Shown: positions 45,200 to 59,400, numbered from the stretch's first letter. The stretch: DNA of 64,000 nt from Moniliella sp. 'wahieum' (GCA_003971905.1 RSEE01000003.1:1267816-1331815), one strand, 5' to 3'. A program made the numbers and translations. Notes: a model not told the origin generated them from the sequence alone.

Positions 45200-46900
45200 A
45201 CCCAGATCATTGGCTAGGACCCAATCGTTCTCCGACCCCAGGGAACCCAACTAAGGATGAGATGTTGGAGCTGATATTGATGTAGTAGTAGCGGGTGTCC
45301 CAAATCTTGTCCACCAACGAATGGTCTTCTCTCCGCTCAACAATAGGCGGTGGAGGTAAAGGATCATGCAGAGCAGCCATCTCGTCGAAACGGTGGGCCA
45401 GAGGCAGGTATATTCAATACCAGATGGATCATAATCGAAACTGAGTACTGACAGGTCAAGAAGAAAGGTTCCTTCATGTATTTTGCCTTAACAACCTTGA
45501 AAGGACCCAAATACCTTCACTCCAAAGAATTACTGGGACGTTCGGAGGGGATTATTGCTTAGTCAACAACCCAATCTCCAACCTCCAGTTGATGAACTTC
45601 GCTATACGCAGACGATCTGCATACCGCTTTGCCCGGACGCGAGCTGGCTCATAATGAACCCCTTGGATGACACAGCAGAAGTGTCGTGCGCTCAATCCCA
45701 TACCCTTGATCCGATCCGAAACTGATAAGCAACCGGCCCCGATACTGGCCCTCATGTGACTGAGACACAGCACCCCCGCCACAGCATAGCCACTATAGAA
45801 TCCAACTCAAAATACGCGAGGGCGTGTTCTGATCAACCGGTCGAGGGCACTATAGCACCACTACAGGTACCAACAGTAAAAGTCGCCTTCAAACGATGGA
45901 AGCAACGTTGAGCCAAGGATGAATAATGTCACCCTCAATCTCCACCGATACAGCCTCAACTCATCACAATCATACTGTCCCAGCCCAGGAGAAGAGCGTG
46001 GGGTACGCAGATCAGAGATCTCCTTCATCAAAGGTAAGTGGGTGTCACCGGTTACCACTTACTTACTACCCAAGATCCAGGTTCAAAGAAAGACGATTTG
46101 AGGGGTATCTTCTGTCCCAGCTTATTGTAGACCAAGATCAGGAGAAGGCCTGGGTCCAGTCCCCAGCTCAATCGGACCACATGATTGACTGAGTATGACG
46201 GATCCAGGATGGTCGGATGATATGCCGCTGTCGTGCCAGGGTACAGAAACTTTTGAGCGGCTGGCCCGGGCACCTGGCTCAGATGAGAGTCCGGGCCGTC
46301 GCTAGGCAGCAGTACCACTCCCTTTTTCCTGATCTGACGGTCCCCAGCCGTACGAGAGGGGGGGTTGTGGCTGGAGGGTGGCCGTCAGGGGCAAGGTAAC
46401 CACGGACCATCCATCGCCACTACGCACAAATGGGTACTGAGAATAACTCCAAGCACCAAAGGAAGACGGTATGTCTACGACGCCGTGTACGCTGTTGTAG
46501 TATGGCCCTCGAGGACCGGGTACTGGTCCAGATGCTGTGGGACAAAAAGCGAGGAGATTGCATGTAATACGCTTGATGGCGGTGAGCTGGAATGACTCAG
46601 TGTGCGATCCGGCGAATTACCTCGGGCGTTTGTGCGACCAGTGGATCGATTGCGTCTTGGCCCCGGGTGTCGTCCTGGACCCAGGCCAGCAGCATCGTCG
46701 GCTCTTGTCCCGGGGAGGACATGCTTGGGGGGTTGGGGCGCCTTCTTCGGTTCCTCTCCCGGGCGCACCCAGACCCGACATCGCGATCGACTAGTTTGTT
46801 GCTGTGGAACGCAATCGGGGTGGTATGCGTCGAGGACAAAACCAGCGCCACACACACCCTTGTCTCCTTGCACACCTCTTGCCGACGTCACTGGAACCTT
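45200..46900 (-). mobile_element. Decayed Ty3/Gypsy retrotransposon (pol 3' end)
   Basis: Minus-strand pieces occur in the right order for a Gypsy pol. Near 46850-46780 there is an RNase H-like segment (THTTPIAFHSNKL, compare HPIAFHSRKL). Near 45640-45570 is PARVRAKRYADRLRIAKF, the basic segment after the integrase core. Near 45520 is YLGPFKVVKAK (the GPF motif), and near 45370-45290 PLPPPPIVERREDHSLVDKIWDTR, the chromodomain-like linker, split here in description only. Stops and shifts interrupt every segment and no LTRs are recognised, so it is an old relic with uncertain ends. Confidence 0.55.
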
Positions 46901-47562
46901 ACGCTACCTTGTGTACCTAAGAACCTGTACGCAGCGCGGTACGCCAGGGGTACTACCCACGGATTCCACGCGGGGGGTTGTGCATTGCGGCCAGTTGGAC
47001 ATACGTGACCTCCTAGCATATGAACTAAAATCCATTAGAATCCATCTACCTTGTGCTCTATTAGCCAGGCGTATGCGACCCGACGAAATATACCGACCCG
47101 AGCCGCAGCTCGGGAAGCGTGTCGAATACGATGGTGCACCGGACCTTGCACGAGCGAGCAAGCGGGCGCACGGCCACCGTAGCAGACAGACAGCAAGGCC
47201 CCAAGAGGTATGGGTCAAATACGCCAAGATAAGGAAGGTCCAGAAAGACATGTACATGCATTCACAAGTACCCGTTGTACCGCAGCATCTGCAAATCGTG
47301 GCGGGGGTTGGGGGGGGGTTGGGGAAGGTTACATGTACACACGTCCACATCGATGCGTACGCCTTCAAGTACCCCCCGCAGCGCGCCGCCTAACTCGGAC
47401 TCCTGTCCAGCACGCACACGCATTCGCAATCCGTAAAGGAGCAGAACGATTCCTCTTGCCAGGGGGGAGAGCAAAATAAACCAGACCAACCAATCGATCC
47501 AACGTCGCCCCTGCGCCCTGCGCGCCGCACCACGTACATCTACAACCGCCTCTGCCGCCTCC
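46901..47562. other. Intergenic, no gene seen
   Basis: Sequence between the retroelement relic and the VOC gene. I see no gene; plus-strand open frames are not protein-like. Confidence 0.4.
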
Positions 47563-48591
<1,029 letters not shown>

Positions 48592-49485
48592 GATGGTGGT
48601 GGTGGGTGCTCAACGCGGGCGCGGGATAATCGCTGAGCTCGGTGACCCTGGACCGTCGACCGTCGAGAAGCGGTAAGGCCTAAGGCGCAAGAAGCCCTCC
48701 GGCAGACGCCATCGCCGGGCGCCGATCGTACATGTTGGGGCGTGCGCGGGACGCGCGACAGGCAAGTGCTGCGCGTCTGGAAAGCGATCGATGCGACCGA
48801 TGCCCGAGGGTCCGTGCGGTGGGCCGAGGCGCGACCAGCGATGGATGTGCGCGGGGGGCAGCTGCTGGCGACTCAGCAATCGACGGAGGCACTCGCTAAC
48901 CCCCCCCGCGCAAGGCGGGCGCAGCGGTGGAGCAGCGCTGAGTGCCGCCATCTCCGCCGCCCTTCAGCTTGTATCCTGCGCACGGCCCCTTGAAATGTAA
49001 GACTGGAGGCAACCCGATGCGACGCGTGCATCATGCATCATGCATCATGCATCATGCGTCATGCATCATGCATCATGTGCCTCCTCTTCCTTCCTCTTCC
49101 GGCAGCTATGCAAGTAACCCTAATGCCAGCGTCACAGAGTTGCCGTCACGCGTCACGCGTCATGCGTCACATGTCACGTGTCACACAACATTGTGGCCGC
49201 GCCGTGCCCTTCCGTGCGGTGCTCACCATTAACCACGACCGCTGCACTGTTGAATCTGGACAAGGACAAGCCCTGCCTCCCTGCCGCCCCGCCTCCTTGC
49301 GCCGCCCGCCTCGCTTTGGACTCCAGGCGTGCAGCTGCCCCCCTGTCTTCGCTGGCCGCTCGCCCTTCCCCTCGCCGGCTGACTCGGCCTCGCCTGGCTC
49401 GCCGTTCGCCATCAACGCCCCCAGCTGCGGCGGCCGTTCGTCTGTCTGGCGAGCTTGCATCTCCGTAGCCCGGAAGGACGACTGA
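48592..49485. other. Intergenic, no clear gene
   Basis: VOC gene promoter on the left, then an ATGCATC microsatellite. An open frame at 49178-49468 (+) is Ala/Pro/Arg-rich and may be the start of the unassigned coding stretch to its right, but I cannot support it. Confidence 0.35.
49027..49077 (+). repeat. (ATCATGC)n microsatellite
   Basis: Seven tandem ATGCATC/ATCATGC heptamer-like units, one changed to ATGCGTC. Each carries the ATGCAT palindrome. Confidence 0.85.
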
Positions 49486-50030
49486 TTGTCCATGGTGACC
49501 TCCCGCGGCGCCCCAAACGGTCGGATCCACCAGTGGCAGAGGACGTATGCAACGGGTGGAACGCCACGCTTCCCCCCCGGGTTGGCGGGGTACCGGAACA
49601 GATCTTCTTTGGGCCCACAGGAACCATCCCTCGGAGCACTTGCAGCCGGGCGTGCCTTATTTGGTCACCGCCGGCTCGGAGCCGGACGCCCCCGACCCGG
49701 AGCTTCAGCCCTACTTCCATTCGGCCAGTCGGTACCCCCCGTGTTCCATGACCGCATGCTTGTGACGGTGGTGGCCCGAAGGGGTCGCCCAAGGGCGATC
49801 GGATGGAGGTCAAGGGTCACTACCGCATTGCGGGGCGCGAATCTGAGTCGTCCTACTTCATGGAAACGTTCGGGCCTGGCGTCGTCCACTGCCGCTTCCT
49901 GGCGGCTTGCCTCGCCCACGCGCCCATCGACTTCCTTCCCTCCCCGTTGCATCGTTTCAACCCACATCGTCCTGTGTCCCGAGTTGCCCCCGTCCGTGTC
50001 ACCATTCGGCCGCCAGAGTTTGGCGCGTGA
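49486..50030 (+). CDS. Unassigned coding-like stretch
   Basis: Protein-like pieces follow one another across frames: LQPGVPYLVTAGSEPDAPD, ELQPYFHSASRYPPVFHD, RMLVTVVARRG, then MEVKGHYRIAGRESESSYF and METFGPGVVHCRFLAACL. I do not recognise them. Breaks near 49735 and 49800 resemble the one-base breaks elsewhere. It could be a real frame-broken gene or the first of the relics that fill the DNA to its right. Confidence 0.35.
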
Positions 50031-50279
50031 CCTTCCAATCCCGTCTGACGGCGATGCACCAGCCCTGACCACCTGCCTGCCTTGGTCAGGCTGCTACACC
50101 TGATCGTCCTGCTCGACATCCACCCCAACCTCCCGTGACGCGTGACACCAGCAGACACGCTCGCGTCTGCCTGCTCTTCAAGGGCCAGCTTGCCGCCTCG
50201 AACCTCCGTGACTGATTCATCTTCATCCGCGCTGCCCTCGACGCGATCAACCTGGACTATTGTCCTCGTCACACCCCCT

Positions 50280-51300
50280 GTGGCCCATCCTAGATGGTTC
50301 ATCTGCCATCCTCATACCTTTGCTCCGCATGCTCGCCGGCATTGCGCGCCACTTGGTCCATCACCAGATCGAGTTTGAGTGCTGGCAGTGCCATCCTCGA
50401 GGTTCCTGAGGTAACATCAGGTACCCTCATTCTGTTCACAACCATCGGCCAACTCGCCCACAAAAATCTCGTCGATCTTCTTCGCTCCCTATCCCAGGAC
50501 AAGCGGCTTGAACGGATTGTACTGGAAGAAGCACACCTCATCCCTCTGCAATGCCACTGGCAATGCGAGTTTGACAATATTTCCTTCCTTAACCCCTTTC
50601 TCGCCTATACACGCCTCCTTGCATTCTCACGCCGTATGGGATGTGGAGGAGCTGGAGCCAATGTTATCAAAAGACCGCTCGTTTGGTTTTCCCATTTTAA
50701 CCCGCCAGTCCCTCGACTCGAGGTGCAGTGTATGGACCACGCGTCAGACCCAGTGGCGTGCATGCCATATTTTTCGTCTGTTATCGATGCGTCTTGAAGC
50801 CCGAGAAGCTTGGTGTACAAACCCATGTCAACCACCTGCACCTCGTCGCACCATCATCATCGTCAACTCGTGCAGCGAAGCAAGGACAACTGCATCCTAC
50901 CTTGCTGTTCCAGTACGTCTTTCTCACTCCCTTGTTCCCAATTGGATTGCTTGTTCATTCTAATTAATCCCTTGCCTGTTTCGTTAGTACTACCTTCCCC
51001 CTCGTCCCGCATCGGCCCGGTAGGGGACACCCATGCTGCCCAGGTGGAAGAAGGGGCGGAGAATGTGGCACGATTTGTGCGCGGTGACGAAGCGGTGCTT
51101 GTTGGAAATAAGGAGCTTTCCATATCTGTGGACGTGCCCGACTGCGACAAGGTCATTTGGGTAGATACCTCATTTACTGGCCTCGGCCTTCTCCAGGCGG
51201 CCGCCCTGGAAGCCAAATGCGCGGGCGAACGAGGCCAACTGATCATTCTCGCCTCGCAAGACCAGATTCGCCACGAGCTACAGCGCCCACGTACGAATGA
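50280..51300 (+). pseudogene. RecQ-like helicase relic
   Basis: The N-terminal part reads IARHLVHHQIEFECWQC, then GTLILFTTIGQLAHKNLVDL and LERIVLEEAHLIPLQCHWQ. In the helicase family the last would be the DEAH Walker B box (here EEAH). The C-terminal part, after frame shifts, reads SISVDVPDCDKVIWVDTSF, LLQAAALEAKCAGERGQLIILAS, compare the RecQ pattern GVDVP-x-VRLVIH with QESGRAGRDG. The GRAGRDG arginine finger is replaced (AKCAGERG), no intact Walker A is seen, and stops and shifts separate the parts. It looks like a decayed copy of the helicases often found in fungal repeats and chromosome ends. Confidence 0.5.
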
Positions 51301-51499
51301 ACGTCGGATCTATGTGGGCAAGGTAGTGTATTGGCTGCACACCTCCCATTGCTCATGGAGGCGGTGACCACCTGCCTCTATACGCGACCCATGAGGTGTG
51401 AAAATGTGGATGGTGCCTAACAGTGTACTGCGTGCAAGCTCCAAGATGTTGCTCTTACTACCCCAGCGCCAGCGACGCTTGACAACCCTTCGCTCCCTC

Positions 51500-53743
51500 C
51501 ACAGCCTACGCTTCCGTAGAATGCACCAGCTTTTGACGGACGTTACTGGTTTTGTTCAGCCGAGAAAGTTCACCGCGCTATTGGGCGAGTCTGGCGCGGG
51601 AAAGACAACACTGCTCAAAACCCTAACAGCAAATGGGGTACTGCCAACAACGACACCAGGTACCCACCACCACTGTACGCGAAGCGCTTTAGTTCAGCGC
51701 TATCCTGTGCCAACCCTCGACAGTGCTAAAGGAAGAAAATTGGCCTATGCCGAGGGATCCGCATGATGGAGATGGAGCTGCTGACTCTTGTCGGAAATGT
51801 GGGAGAAGGTCTATCGGTCGAGCAGCGCAAGCGTCTTACCATTGCTGTTGAATTGACAGCGAAACCTCAGTTGCTTCTCTTCCTGGACGAGCCCACGTCG
51901 GGGATGGGCTCATTGGTCGCTTCTTCCATCGTCCGTTTCTTCGTCGCCTTGCCGATTCCAGCCAATCCGTCCTTTGTACCATCTACCAATCCTCAGGTGA
52001 ACTGTTCATCCAGTTTGACTGCCTCATTCTTCTCCAAAAGGAGATAAGGTTGCGTACGAAGGCGAACTGCACAACAATCATGTCTGTGGCCAGCTCATTG
52101 ATTACTTTGAATCCCATTCGGGCGTCCTTGGCCCCGCCGATGCGAACCCTTCCGAATTTATGCTAGACTGCATCGACACCGGTGCGACTCGAGCACGGAC
52201 AAGGACTGGCCCAGCTGTATTGCGACAGCTTCCTCCTCATCGACACGGAAGCCGCTGTTCAACGCATTTCCAACCGTCATCGTGACCCCCAGTACCTACC
52301 TACCGAGGAGTCTCTCAAGGATGGCGTCTACACCAACGGGTACCGCACCTAGCTAACTCAACTCATCAAACGTACCTTCCTCCATCTCTTGCGCTCTCCT
52401 TCTTACATTGGCGGGAAGATTGGTCTTTCCGTTTTGGCTAACCTCTTTGTCTCTTCCTCTTTCTGGGGGCAGGCAAGTTGCGCTCCATGCGGAGTTTCCA
52501 GAATAAACTGTTTAGCGTGTACGTTTTTGACCCCGGTATCTTTATCCCCAGTTGCACGCCTCTCTCCCTTCTTTGCTGCCCCTAACTGCCTTTGTTTTTT
52601 ATCTACTTCAGCTTTATCGGTAGCGTGCTCGCCACCACAAGCACGCAACAGCTCTCGGTCCACTACATTCATATACACACCTTATTTGAGACGCGGGAGT
52701 TTCCCAGCCGGATGTACAGCATTTCCATGATCACTACTTCCCTTGGCTATTATTGAACTACCTTGGAACTAGCTCGCTGGTCCTGTCTTCTACGGGGTGG
52801 TGGCACGGCAGGACAGGCGTTCAGATGGTTCTGGTACGCCATCTTGTTTACCTCATGCTACACCACCCTGGGTATCGCACTCATGGCTCTAGCGCCCAGG
52901 CCCATGCTGGTAGCTTGCTCTTGCCATTGTTTTCGCCTTTTGTATGCATGTACGTTTGAACTCCCCTTTGACCGCTCCACTCCCACCCACAGGGGAGGAT
53001 GGGTTTCTGACCTATTATTATACGATGCTTTACAGTGCTGCATGTGATGCGCAGTCTCCTCCTGCGCTAATGACCAAGTTCTGGTCGTCATGGATGTGCC
53101 CACTCACCCCATTGAGGTACTACTTCGAGGCGGTCGTGTCCTATGTGGTCCTCCCCATCAAAGTGGTACTAAGTGCCCCGTCTGAACTGGCTGTCATTGT
53201 GCCTCCTGCGGGGCAGACCTGCGCCGCCTGCCTCGCCGACTTTTGATCTGTCTTCGAAAAGCCGTGTGGCCAGGGTTATTAGTACATCAATCCCGGATGG
53301 CACCTGCGGCTACTGCCGGTACCGCAACGGCACTGATTACCTCGTCTCCTTGCGGTCAAGGTCGGTTATCGCTTCTGCGATATTGTCATCTTGATTTCGT
53401 ACGTTCCCGCTCCCCTCCTGGCGCCTTTCTGGACACACCCAGCATCCTGAATGATTTAGCTTTTCAAGCCTGTTGTGCTTGATCTCTTCCTAGTGTGTCT
53501 TCCCCACTGACACATGCCTTTCTCTTTTTGCCAAATCCCAGGTACATTGCCTTCAACACCATCCTTTGTTACGCAGCGAGTGCCCTGCGTTCACGGAACC
53601 CAAAAGCTGCCAAAGTCCAACGCCAGGAACGGGATGAATTCCACGCCCACATGGCCCAGCTTGACGCTTCCTTGGCTTTTTCCCCACATGAAACCAAGGT
53701 CGGCACCCCGCGGTTCGATTCTCCCAAGACAGTTGACGCTTAA
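51500..53743 (+). pseudogene. Half of a PDR-type ABC transporter, decayed
   Basis: Only the second half of a pleiotropic-drug-resistance (ABCG) pump is present. It has LTDVTGFVQPRKFTALLGES with GESGAGKTTLL (Walker A, 51582-51620), [20 protein letters not shown] (signature) and [18 protein letters not shown], where the usual LDS after the Walker B box is changed to MGS. The membrane part follows: SPSYIGGKIGLSVLANLF, FETREFPSRMYSISM, MTKFWSSWMCPLTPLRYYFE, then CGYCRYRNGTDYL. About 30-40 codons between Walker A and the QQDTH region are missing, and stops and shifts are frequent. The lost segment and changed motif argue for a real pseudogene rather than only sequencing error, although some gaps may be introns. 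Confidence 0.65.
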
Positions 53744-53745
53744 TT

Positions 53746-55458
53746 TGTTACCGCACATCGAGCACGCTCTTCCTCGATTACCAAATTTCCTTCTTTGTTG
53801 AGTATCCGTTACCATTGCTGCGTCCATCATCCTGGTGGTGCTATGGTTCCCCGTGTGTACTTGGAGTGAAAAGGGAACCTAACCATATCCAGGGCAACGA
53901 GTCGAATTCAAACCTGCCCTCAGTCAGCACAGTCGATCTCAGGGAGTCTGACAGGTGGAAAGATTCTGGTAAACATTAGTAGAAATTGGCCTTTTACTTA
54001 CCACTAGAGACCACAGGGCCTACGGCCAAGTGCTGTCATGCGTTAGAATGGCACGACGTTGCTCACTGCATAGTAACACTGGGCATCCCTCCCCGACGTC
54101 TGCCATGACCGGCTCGTTAACAGTACTGCGCGATGGTCCCGGCAGGCGCGAGAGCAATGTGCGGGAGGGAACGCGGGGAAGGGCAACATAAGTGATATTG
54201 GTTCCTTCCCACGGTTCCCGCTTCTGCCAACATACACCTCGCCACCGTAGAAGGCTCGATTAGAATCTTCTCCATTCGGTGTTGGGCCTGGGGCAATCCG
54301 TATGCAGTACCTTACATATGCTCGTTCGCCGGTCACATATGCTCGTTCACCTGTCGTGGTCAGAACAGGGTAGCAGGAATGTACTGGAGGCAACGCGGCG
54401 CAGGTTGAGGGAGGGGTGTCAGAATCATACCGTTCTAGGGGCCTTGCCCACTAGGCCCGTATGGGCACTATGGAGTGATTCCTATCAATTGGGAGATTCT
54501 GTGTCCACACCTCTCGACTGTGCCCCCTTCCTGAGGAGGTCATACACCTCCTCTGCGTCCATAGACGTATGCAATCCATCTGCGTACCTTCCCCCATCTC
54601 CGTCTGTTGACAAGGGTGGTGCGTGTTGCGGTTGGGATGAACTGTAGACTCCCAGATGTGCCCCACGTGTCATTGGACCGCCCACCGGCTCAAGATTTGG
54701 GGAAAAGGAGGGTAATGGAGGGTCCAGGAGAGGGAAGACAATGATGAGGTGGACAAGTGTATTCCCTGGCTGGAGTTGGAAGATAGGTGTTGTGAGGCAC
54801 TGAGTGAGCCAAACATGGTCATGGTCCCCCCCTTTCTTCCACCCTCGACGAGATCATGTCCGAGGGGCTGTCCAGCATGGATTTAGTTTGGCCACGGTCT
54901 CGCAGCCGCTGCCTTTGGAATGGTGTTGGTGGGCCGACTTGATTTGGATCAGGACCGCTGGTCAGCGGCTTCGGCGGCCTGGGTTCAGCTTGCCTCCGGT
55001 GCGCCAGCACCGCCATGCGTGTTATCCCCCGCATCGTGTCTGTGCATCACGCCTGGGGCCCACACGGTCGTGCAAGTGTGCCCCGAAGTTGCATGTCGTG
55101 GGTAAGGAATGCGAGAAGGATCGGCAGGAGTTGGACTGGTGGACACGGGGAGGGAGGAGGTGATGGTGGAGACTGACATGGGGGCGTTGGACGCTCAACC
55201 GAGCTACCCACTTTGTTGGGGTCGAATCGACCGTCAGCCACTGCATTGCTTCATTCGCGCAATTCACCACGACGCAAGCGACCTCCACCGTCCACATCGA
55301 CAAGCAAAAACACTCGCCGGGCGTCTGCTGCTACCGCCAGCTGCCCCCCTCGTCCCCGATCGCGCCCCGACCGCGTCCAGACACCGAAATACCATCCGAC
55401 TATATACCATCCGCTTGCCCCCCACACCCTTTGGTATGGATCCAAACGCAAAATCCGC
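53746..55458. other. Relic-rich sequence, no gene seen
   Basis: A short direct repeat (ACATATGCTCGTTC twice, near 54313 and 54335) is the only structure I can point to. It leads into the repeat array. Confidence 0.4.
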
Positions 55459-56084
55459 GTTCTAAGGGTTCTCATGCATTACACATAGTGGCCGCTGGGA
55501 GGATGGACGTACGAAGAAATGCTCAGGTAACCCGTTAGTGCTGTCACTAAGGTCGCTCACGACACAAGCCAGAGTCAATGATCAAACGAACACGCCCACA
55601 ACCATGATCGTCAGAAAACAAGTTAACCCTTGCCCCCGTCTGGCACATCAGGAGTTTCATGCGCGTTCGGCCCGGCCCACCATCGTCCACCGCAGCTCTG
55701 TAACCAGGCCGTGATGGGAAGAGATCTTGGCCAGCCTCGCCGTTTTGGGCCCCTACATACCCTCCAAAGAGTGCTGGTGGTGCGGGTGACGGGTGGAACA
55801 GCCTACTCCCCACCAATGCGGAATGTCAGCAACTTGGGCCCCCCAGAGAACATGAACCACGTGCCACCGACGACAAATTGGCGCACCGGGCCCAACCTAG
55901 GTCGGTAAGCCCGAGAGCGGGTACCGCGACCAAACATCACGAGGGACAGTCAACACCAGCTCAGCTTCTCATCCAGCAGGTCGTACACCCCCATGACTGA
56001 CCCACTTTCCTTGGGCTTGCGCGAGGCGATCTGCAGGTGCGCAACCCCGTTTTCCTCGGCACCAGGTCGCGGCAGAAGCTGGCC

Positions 56085-56400
56085 AAGTTTCGACCCACAT
56101 CTTCTTAATGGTCATCGATATCTTGCAACCCTCTCCGGTGTTCTCATCACCCACGCCCCCGGTCACCGTAGACAACGGGTTCTGGCCAACCTTCCCCGCC
56201 ACCATTCGAGCTTGTCATTGCCTGGAAGTGTTTGATCGGCGGCGGAGGAAATGCCGCTCAGTATAGGGTGGCGATCATTTACTTCATCCATCGGCTATTG
56301 TCCTGCGCCTAGCGTATTGGTACCTGTTTGGCGGCCTGGTCAGTACGTCACTGGAGAACAAGGGTTGGGTGGTCCCGTACATGATGAACAACAAGTGGAT
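56085..56400. repeat. Repeat block, unit 1 (pairs with 63560-63880)
   Basis: The best preserved block of the array. Aligned words include TCTT-AATGG, CATCGGCTATT, GTACCTGTTT and CTGGTCAGTAC in identical order and near-identical spacing with the copy at 63560-63880. Confidence 0.6.
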
Positions 56401-59400
56401 GTAGTAGCAGTGCCAATGTGGCGCAGAAAAGAGGGAAACTGTATTGGCACGTCTCGCACTTCGGCGCGGCCGAATGACCGAAATGAATAGGGTGGTGCTA
56501 TAGACTTGTCGCATGCGAACAGGCTCCAAAAGCGGACCGACGAGATGCCCCACCGCCTCACAGAGTGCCTTGATGGAAGCGTCAACACCATCTTGGCCGC
56601 AGCACCACCGCGGGAGACAGGTGCGGTATGAGCCCAGTCGCATCAGGGATACCAGCAGGCCCCAATGGAAGACACCATATCCAACCCCGTCTTGTCAGTG
56701 CCTTGAATAACAGCAACCGGAATACCACCACTGTTGGCACTCGAAAGCCTAAGGCACCCATATGGGCTGGCAAGGAGAAAGAGCTTTGTCCCACTTCTGA
56801 CCAGCCGTATCACTCTCGGATCCGCCCCTCCGGGATTGCCTTCACTTCACGCCAGAGCTACTCGTCCATCTGCTGGAGCTGGGCCGCCAGATCCTCCGCC
56901 CTTATTGAACGGGGAAGATGTCGAATATTCGGTTGCAGAGCCCCCCGCACCAAAGCAGACGGTCCCGCACCGGTAACCCGTGCAACGAGGCGCAGAGCCG
57001 CCTGTGGCCCACCTCACAGCCGCGTCCCAGGACGCGGCGGACGCGCCGTCCACCCTGGGACGCCTGCTTTGACCTGGCGGTGCGCGCACGCCAAATCATC
57101 AATAGCTGGGGCCAGGCCCCCTCGGGATCGGCCCTGGGGAGACGCAAACGTCGATCGAGGAGCCTCCCTGCAAGCCCGCCTTCGGAAGGAGCAAGCAGGT
57201 TAAACGCATCGCGATCGTCGAGATGATCTGGATAGGCAATTCCCAAGCAACCCGCGCCTGGTTGAATAGACGCGGCACCATCGCTCTGGCCGGCCGCGAG
57301 GCTGCTGCGTGCTCCACCACTAGAATGGATCTCAATCGGAACTGCCAGGTTGTCCGCTTCGGTGGCACGTTTGGGCTGAGCCCGCGACTGCCTGCCGTAG
57401 CAGCTGTCGGGTTACGCGAGTTCCCGCCGGCAGCGGGCACGCGCATAACGGCAGGCGACACGATTCGCCACGATCTCCAGGCGGTGGGCAAGGCGGATGA
57501 GAAGGTGGTGAGAGATGGAGAAGGAATCAGTCCAACTTGGCCGTGTCAGGAGGCGCCAGCGGCTTGTTGGTTCACCCGCCACAGGATCGTTTCAAGTTTC
57601 AATCGTGCAATCAATATTCAATCCTGCTCCGGTGACCCGTGACCGGTGACCCCCCCCGCCGCCTGTATCGCCCAGACGAACGGGCTCGGTAAGCACCGCT
57701 CGGACTGCGTCTCCTGCCACCGCCAGCTGGCGTTTGTCCTGCATCCGACCCACATCCCGCCCAGACGGGATCAACATCCCACTACGCACCATCGCTTCGT
57801 TCGAGCGAGGGCATAGACCAGAGGAACAACAGTCGGGTAGGGTGTGGTTCTCATGCATTCCCTGCCGACCGGCTGTTTGGGGGATGAACGTACGAAGAAA
57901 ACCCAGGGAACCCGTGAGTACGGTCCCTCACGTCGCGAGCCAGAGCCGACCATCACAGAAACATGCCCCTCAATCAAGGACGACCGACACAACGCTTCAT
58001 CCCGTCCAGCTCACGAGGTCTTAGGGTGCGCCCGGCCGTCCGGCCCACTACGCTGGCTGGCTACTTTGGGTCCAGCTTGGGCAATCGGCGGCGTGATGGA
58101 AACGGGTCGGCAACGGACCTCACCATTTTCGGGTACCGTCCTGATGGCGAGGTCGTGGTTCGAGCCACCTCCTTACGCCAAATGTCAGAGCAAAACGAGG
58201 CCACCATACCAATTTGACTGGACGCACTGCCATACTACCCGAGGGTCGTACACCAAGAGTGCCTTGGACCCATTCGTGGCCAAGTAGAGCACGCAGTCCA
58301 GAACGTTCTGCGGATACACATCTTGCTCGTCTTGTATTCTTCAGCAGCCAAATCACCGCAAATGCCTAGCCCGGCTCCCAGGCTGTGGTTTTGCAACATG
58401 GTCGGCAGGTATACCATTGCTCGCACAGGCAAGAGTCCGAGCGGCAAGGCGAATAAGGAAGACAACCAACGCTTGCTCTCTACCGGCAGTGTGCCAAAGC
58501 AGCCCTGGACTAACCACAGGCGTAGTCACCTCAAGAAGACCAAGGGAACAGAGCTAGACGCCCGTTACACTAAATTGTACGTTGGTCCTTTGCTTTGGCC
58601 TCCGCTTCGAACAAGGCGATCATCTCCTTCTTACACAGCCGCGCGTGCCGGAGGGGCGGGGGCGAGGGGACGAAAGACACGACGTAGCATAGGCGTCGCG
58701 CGTCTTGTCTCTGAAGGACGAAGGGGTTAGGCCGTTGGATATGGATGGACTCTTTGGAGCACCTGCGTTTGCCATCGCGATCTTAGTGCGGGTGACAGTG
58801 GCGTAGGAGCGCCTGACTCGCTGCGGGTTGTTGATGGCTCGGGTTCTACTATCGTGGCCGGAATGTCCCGCAACCCAGCCATGACCCCGTGGCTAGCAAA
58901 TGTGAGCGCTGGATTAGAGGCACCCCGACCTCCAGCTCTGATCGAGCACTTCTGCTTTCTCGATCAGCCAGGCCGAAACGGTGTAATCACGGGAGGCAAC
59001 AGCTTGGTATGCTGGCAGCGAGTAAAACCGCCGTCTTTTCCTTGCGCCGTGTCGAGGAGCAGGCCCGCATCCCCCTTCATGGGGCCGTTGACCTCGTCCG
59101 CCAATACGTTCGCCTCGCTGCCCAAGTCGATGCGTTGCCCTGTGGAGCAAAGCCAAGAGGAGAGAGCAAGTGTGTTCTGCCCAAAGCGACGGGCATCGGG
59201 ATGCCAACTTGGTCCTACCATTGACCGACCACATTGCTGCGATCGTCGCCCCGGATGACTTGCCTCGTGCCATTGCTGCTCACCTGCCCAGGGGAGTTTG
59301 GCGCGCGTCAGACCCGTTTCTCCGCCTGGAGCGAAACAGCTGGCGGAGGGGTTGCTGCAAGCACAAACCGCAAAGTGAACAACCGGTGGGGCAACGGGAG

